From: Numida meleagris
Lineage: Eukaryota; Chordata; Aves; Galliformes; Numididae
Direction: 5' to 3'
NCBI RefSeq assembly: GCF_002078875.1
Contig: NC_034421.1
Location: 939,955-1,003,954 of the forward strand
Length of the DNA: 64,000 nt
Below, piece by piece: positions 60,152 through 64,000 of this stretch. Below the pieces are notes generated by a model, which did no database searches, was not told the origin of the DNA, and was given only the letters and a program-made list of their open reading frames with translations. Numbering within the stretch: the stretch's first letter is position 1; every line of letters starts with the position of its first letter. The translations under genes and the position numbers were made by a program.

Positions 60152-60930
60152 CGTCCGTCACGGCTCCGCCGCCCAGCACCGCCCCGCGCCGCTCTCTCCG
60201 ACGCCACTGCGGGCGCGACGGCCGCCTCCCTCCGCCGCCTCATAGCGGGGCCGGGCGGTGCCGAGCGGCGGCCAATCCGCACCCGGCGGCTGCGGCTGGT
60301 GGGAGGGCTCCGCCCGCCGCACTCTGTCGCTGCTGGAGCGCTCTGTAGCGCCGCTCGCGCCTCTCCGCGCGGAGGTGCGGTCCCGGCCGAGGCCTCTCCT
60401 CGCTCCGCCGCGGCGCGTGTGGGCCGTGCGGAGCCGCCGTGCTCGGCGGGGCCTCTGCTGGGAGCCCTGCAGCGCTACCGCCGCGCGGTCTCGAGCGGCC
60501 CGGCGTCTCCCGATCGTTCCGCTGGTGCCCGCCGTTACCGGCGGAGGAGGCCGACCCCCGCTTGTCGGGCCGAGCTGCGGAAACCCGGTGCGGCCGGCTC
60601 GGCCAGGATTCCGGCCGTTGCCGTGCCGCGGAGCACGCGCCTTGCAGGGCGCGCAGCTGCTCAGCACCGCGCGGGGCGGAACGCGCCGCTCCTTCCCCCG
60701 CCGCCCTCCGAGCGGCGCCGCCCGGCGGGAGCCGCTCGCGGGCACGGGGGCCCGGGCGGTGCCGGGCGGAGATCAGCGCGTTGAGGTCCCCGAACCTGCG
60801 GAGGCGAAGGATTCGCACAGCCGCGAACGGAGGCTGCTCCGCGCGGAGCCCCGAGCCGCCGCAGCGGGGTCACGGCCTTTGTGCCCAGCGCGACCGTGTC
60901 GGAGCTGGCTGGTGAGAGTCGCCCGGTAAC
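59480..60930. promoter_or_regulatory. SNN: CpG island and SNN promoter
   Basis: A dense CpG region surrounds the SNN exon 1 donor. A CCAAT box lies at about 60272-60276 just upstream, and there is no TATA box. Long open frames on both strands (up to about 380 codons) are GC artefacts. Confidence 0.75.
60152..60245 (-). other. SNN: SNN exon 1 (non-coding)
   Basis: On the minus strand the donor at 60152/60151 (GACG|gtgagc) defines the 3' end of a 5' UTR exon. The transcription start is estimated from the CCAAT box about 30 bases further upstream and is uncertain. Confidence 0.5.
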
Positions 60931-60949
60931 GGCAGCCTTCCGGAGCCCT

Positions 60950-63900
60950 GCCGGATAATTCAGAAACTTCTTGCTCTTGAGGGTTTTTTTTTTTTTTTTT
61001 TCCGTAGTGGTTTTGTAGCCCGTGTTTAGCGAATGAGCGCCAGAAAACTTCTGAAAATTAGGGTTTCTGATCTCCCTCTTCTTTTCAGATGTGCCCCAGA
61101 GAATCTCAAAGAACTTCTATGTTCTTACCCTCCCTACCCTTTCCAGCAGAAAAGCAGCTGTACAGTACTCATGTGTTCGAATAACTGCAGGATTCACTCA
61201 TCCGGAATGGCTTGGCTGTCAGTCTCTTCCATTTTCATTCTCTCTGCTTTGTTTTCATGCATCGATTTTTTTTTTCTACCCTTCAGCTCTTTTAGTTCTC
61301 TGGGCCACCACAGACTCCCCTGGGGAAAAGTTATAAGCAGTGCTAAAATGTTTTATACAAAAACCACAAGAAAATTACCTGCATTAAAAAAGCAACCCCA
61401 AGCTGCAGATACATTTTCCTATTTTTTTTTTTTTTTAATTTACACATTGACAGGAAGGCTCCGAGTTTTCTTTTACAAGGAAAGGGAGGAGCAGAGCATG
61501 CTGGTAAGCGAGCCCAGCAGAGGAGCAGCACCTCGGGCTGAACAGGGCACTGACTGTCATCCTATGCCTGCCAAGAAGCCCTGAGCAGCAGCCCGGGCCT
61601 CTAAGGCCCTCTGCATTCCACCGAATTGTACTTCTTTTAGCACCTGGAAGGTATTAACAAATCCAGTTGTAAAGTAGCCCTGATGCGTATGCACGACTCA
61701 TGTTAGTAAGAGTGCAGAATTGGTCTGTAGGCAATTTTGGAGCTATTCACAGGTAAATAACCCATCCTGCAGACTGGAACTGAAACTCTTCTCTCTTACA
61801 TTTACCTTTACCGCTGTCAGTGCGTTTGTTCAAATAAACATAAAGTATTTTTAGATGTATGGGAATTGCTGAGTCAGGGCCTGAACCAATGATTGAGCAC
61901 CTGGGGAAGGGACACAGCCAGCCCTGGGAGCACAGGTGACAGCAATTCCAAAAACCTGGTTCCACACCTCCTGACCCTCACTGAAGGGCTGGCTGCCAGG
62001 AGGGAAAGGTCTCCACCTGGAGGTCCCTCCTCTGGGGGTATTTGGTGAGCCAAGTAAGCAACTCTTTCTTTCTTTAACTGGATGGTGAGCAGCACCCTTC
62101 TCTGGGTAACTCAGAACTGGTTCTCTGCCATTGCCTTTCCCTACAGAAGTCTGCAGGGGGGTAGCCCTCTCCCTGATTGTCTGCCCTCCTCAGGCTGTGT
62201 GTCTTTTCTGGTCTTCTCCACGTGTTTTAACGTTCAGTGTGTTATCTGGGGAAACCCAAACAAATCTTAGATTTCTCATTTGCACGTTCAAAGCACATTT
62301 TTAACTTAGCAGCATACAGTGTAGGAATAGCTGTTTGCTCCACGTGCCTCGTTGTGTACTTGAGTTCAACTGCAGTAGAGCAGCTAGGTGATATACTGAC
62401 AGAATGGTTTTTGAGTGGTGTGAACAGGGGAGCTGGGAATGTTCTGGAAAACCAGACCGCAGGGGTGCATCTGTTCGAGCAGCTCAGCCAGCCCCCGATG
62501 GCTCCGCTCGCAGCTGCAGGCTTCTGGGGGCTCTGCTGGGCAAAGAGCTTTACTGCTCTGCATCCTGGAAGGCCCCCAGCTTATGGAACCAAGGTGGGAA
62601 GGTTGCATCAGAGCGATCAGGGTTGAATGCAGACAATATTTCCTGTATGATGTAGCTATTTTATTAGTAGCAAAGAGAATTAAATACAGTAGTCCAATAG
62701 AGAGTAATAGTTTTAGTTGTAATTAAGATCTTCAGATTAATTTCCAGGCTTGTTCTCTAAGGAGAAAAATTTTGTGTTAGGAGTTATTGGACAAACTGTC
62801 GAAAACAAAGTAGAGGAAGGAGCAGAACAGCAAACTCAGACTCATAGTTAGTGTTCCTCTTAGCTGGGCCTGGCGGCAGTACTCACAGTCTGCTCATACT
62901 GGAAAATAAAGTTAACTATTAACTTTTGGCAGATTTGGGCTTAGACTGAAGTCAGAGGGTAACCTTTCTGAAGAAAAGGAGAAAGAGTCGCCCTTTGCTA
63001 TGACTCTGACACTAAGGTGATGGCAACCATGCAAACAGTAATCAGGAGTCAAAACTGACCTGAGAGCACCTGGTTTTTTATTCTCCTTTTGCATCTTCCA
63101 GGCCGCTGCTTGCCCTCATGGAGCAGCTTTCTGCGGGTTCCTTTGGCGTGGTGCTGCTGCAGGTGGTGTGTGCAGTGCTCTACAGATCTGAGCTGCAAAG
63201 GAAAGCTTAGAATACAGCAAGGAGATTCCTTAGCAGCATGGAAGGGTCAGCTTTAAACTTTTTTTTTTTTTTTTTTTAAGCAAGACGTTAAGAAAAAACA
63301 CAGGAGGTGAAAGCTAACTGTTTTAAAAAATGAACAACATTTTCATTTCTAAATTCAGCAGAGGGCAGCGACTGCCCCTCAGCCAGGGTGGAGCAGAACT
63401 GCGCTGCTGGGGCCGGGCACTGGGGCTGCCTGCTCTGCCCGCCCGACTCTCTCACTTCAAACAATGAAGCATGGCTGCTTGTCCACCTGCTTCCCTGTAA
63501 GCCAGTCTTCATGCAGCCATTCCGGGTGATTCCTCTGCTCCCTCACCTTGTCACCCCAATACCTGCAGAGGACACTGGTGGTTTTTGTGCAGGTCATCTG
63601 GTGGCTCGCAGACCAAGGAAGGAAGAAGCAGACAAACTATACTTTAAGAAAGACAAGAAAGGATGTTTAATTACAAAATGATCCCCTAATTTATAAAGGG
63701 AAAAAAAGAGGTAAAGAAAAACTCAGTAAAGGAACCAAGAAAAGTCCAGAATGTAGTAAGCTGCTGTACACAGGAGGTTTTTGTAGTGCTTGCGTGCAAG
63801 GACACTGGAGAAATGGAGATGTTGGAACTGAGGTGATTTCAGAGTCATGGGCTTAATGGGAGAAGTTGAAGAAATACTCAGGTGGACTGCCAGGCAGCAG

Positions 63901-64000
63901 AGCTCTGAGCGACTGTGGGAGCTCCTGGAGCAACAAGATAACAGCTAGAAGCAATTTAAAATGAAATTGATTGCTTGGAAAAAAAACAATGTGTACAAGT
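60950..64000. other. Intergenic region right of SNN
   Basis: No coding exon is recognised. T-runs occur at about 60985-61001, 61420-61437 and 63261-63278. The stretch at 61860-62200 looks like a decayed interspersed repeat but I cannot name the family. By synteny LITAF would be expected further right, outside the window. Confidence 0.45.

Noticed and set aside
59636..60929. A 382-codon open frame and several others in the SNN CpG island
   Set aside because: Arg/Ala/Pro-rich and present in several frames on both strands. The region is a CpG-island promoter without coding features.
1..64000. CRISPR arrays, tRNA or rRNA genes, operons or other prokaryotic features
   Set aside because: None seen. 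The intron structure, CpG islands and repeat families show vertebrate nuclear DNA.

Overview
This is a vertebrate nuclear window, almost certainly from a bird and most likely a galliform close to chicken. The evidence is GT-AG introns, CpG-island promoters, AATAAA poly(A) signals, CR1 LINE 3' ends, a short mariner relative of the chicken Galluhop family and a solo avian-type LTR. Three genes are recognised with confidence. They match the conserved ZC3H7A - TXNDC11 - SNN block of human 16p13.13. A fourth, unidentified gene lies at the left edge.

Left to right: (1) 1-6.9 kb holds a short multi-exon gene on the minus strand that I cannot name. Its exons join in phase to a stop codon at 2217. (2) 6.4-8.6 kb is a CpG island that appears to be a bidirectional promoter, with clustered CRE, NRF1 and CCAAT sites. 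(3) 8.1-33.9 kb is ZC3H7A (+), one non-coding and 23 coding exons giving a 984-residue TPR and CCCH zinc-finger RNA-binding protein. (4) 34.4-36 kb is a second CpG island, followed by TXNDC11 (+), 12 coding exons giving 918 residues and ending at 54558. (5) SNN (stannin) lies on the minus strand, with a single coding exon (57260 to 56997), a 5' non-coding exon in a third CpG island near 60.2 kb, and a solo LTR in its intron. (6) 61-64 kb is intergenic with no gene seen.

ZC3H7A and TXNDC11 are head to tail, with only about 1 kb between the ZC3H7A poly(A) site and the TXNDC11 start codon. TXNDC11 and SNN are convergent. ZC3H7A acts on RNA (microRNA hairpin binding is known for the family), TXNDC11 is an ER-membrane thioredoxin-like protein, and SNN is a small organelle-membrane protein. 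They share conserved synteny rather than one pathway. Exon boundaries were set by reading splice sites and checking that codon phases close. Protein identities rest on family knowledge, without database searches.

I see no CRISPR, operon, integron or other undescribed multi-gene system. The most novel item is the unidentified divergent gene at the left edge.
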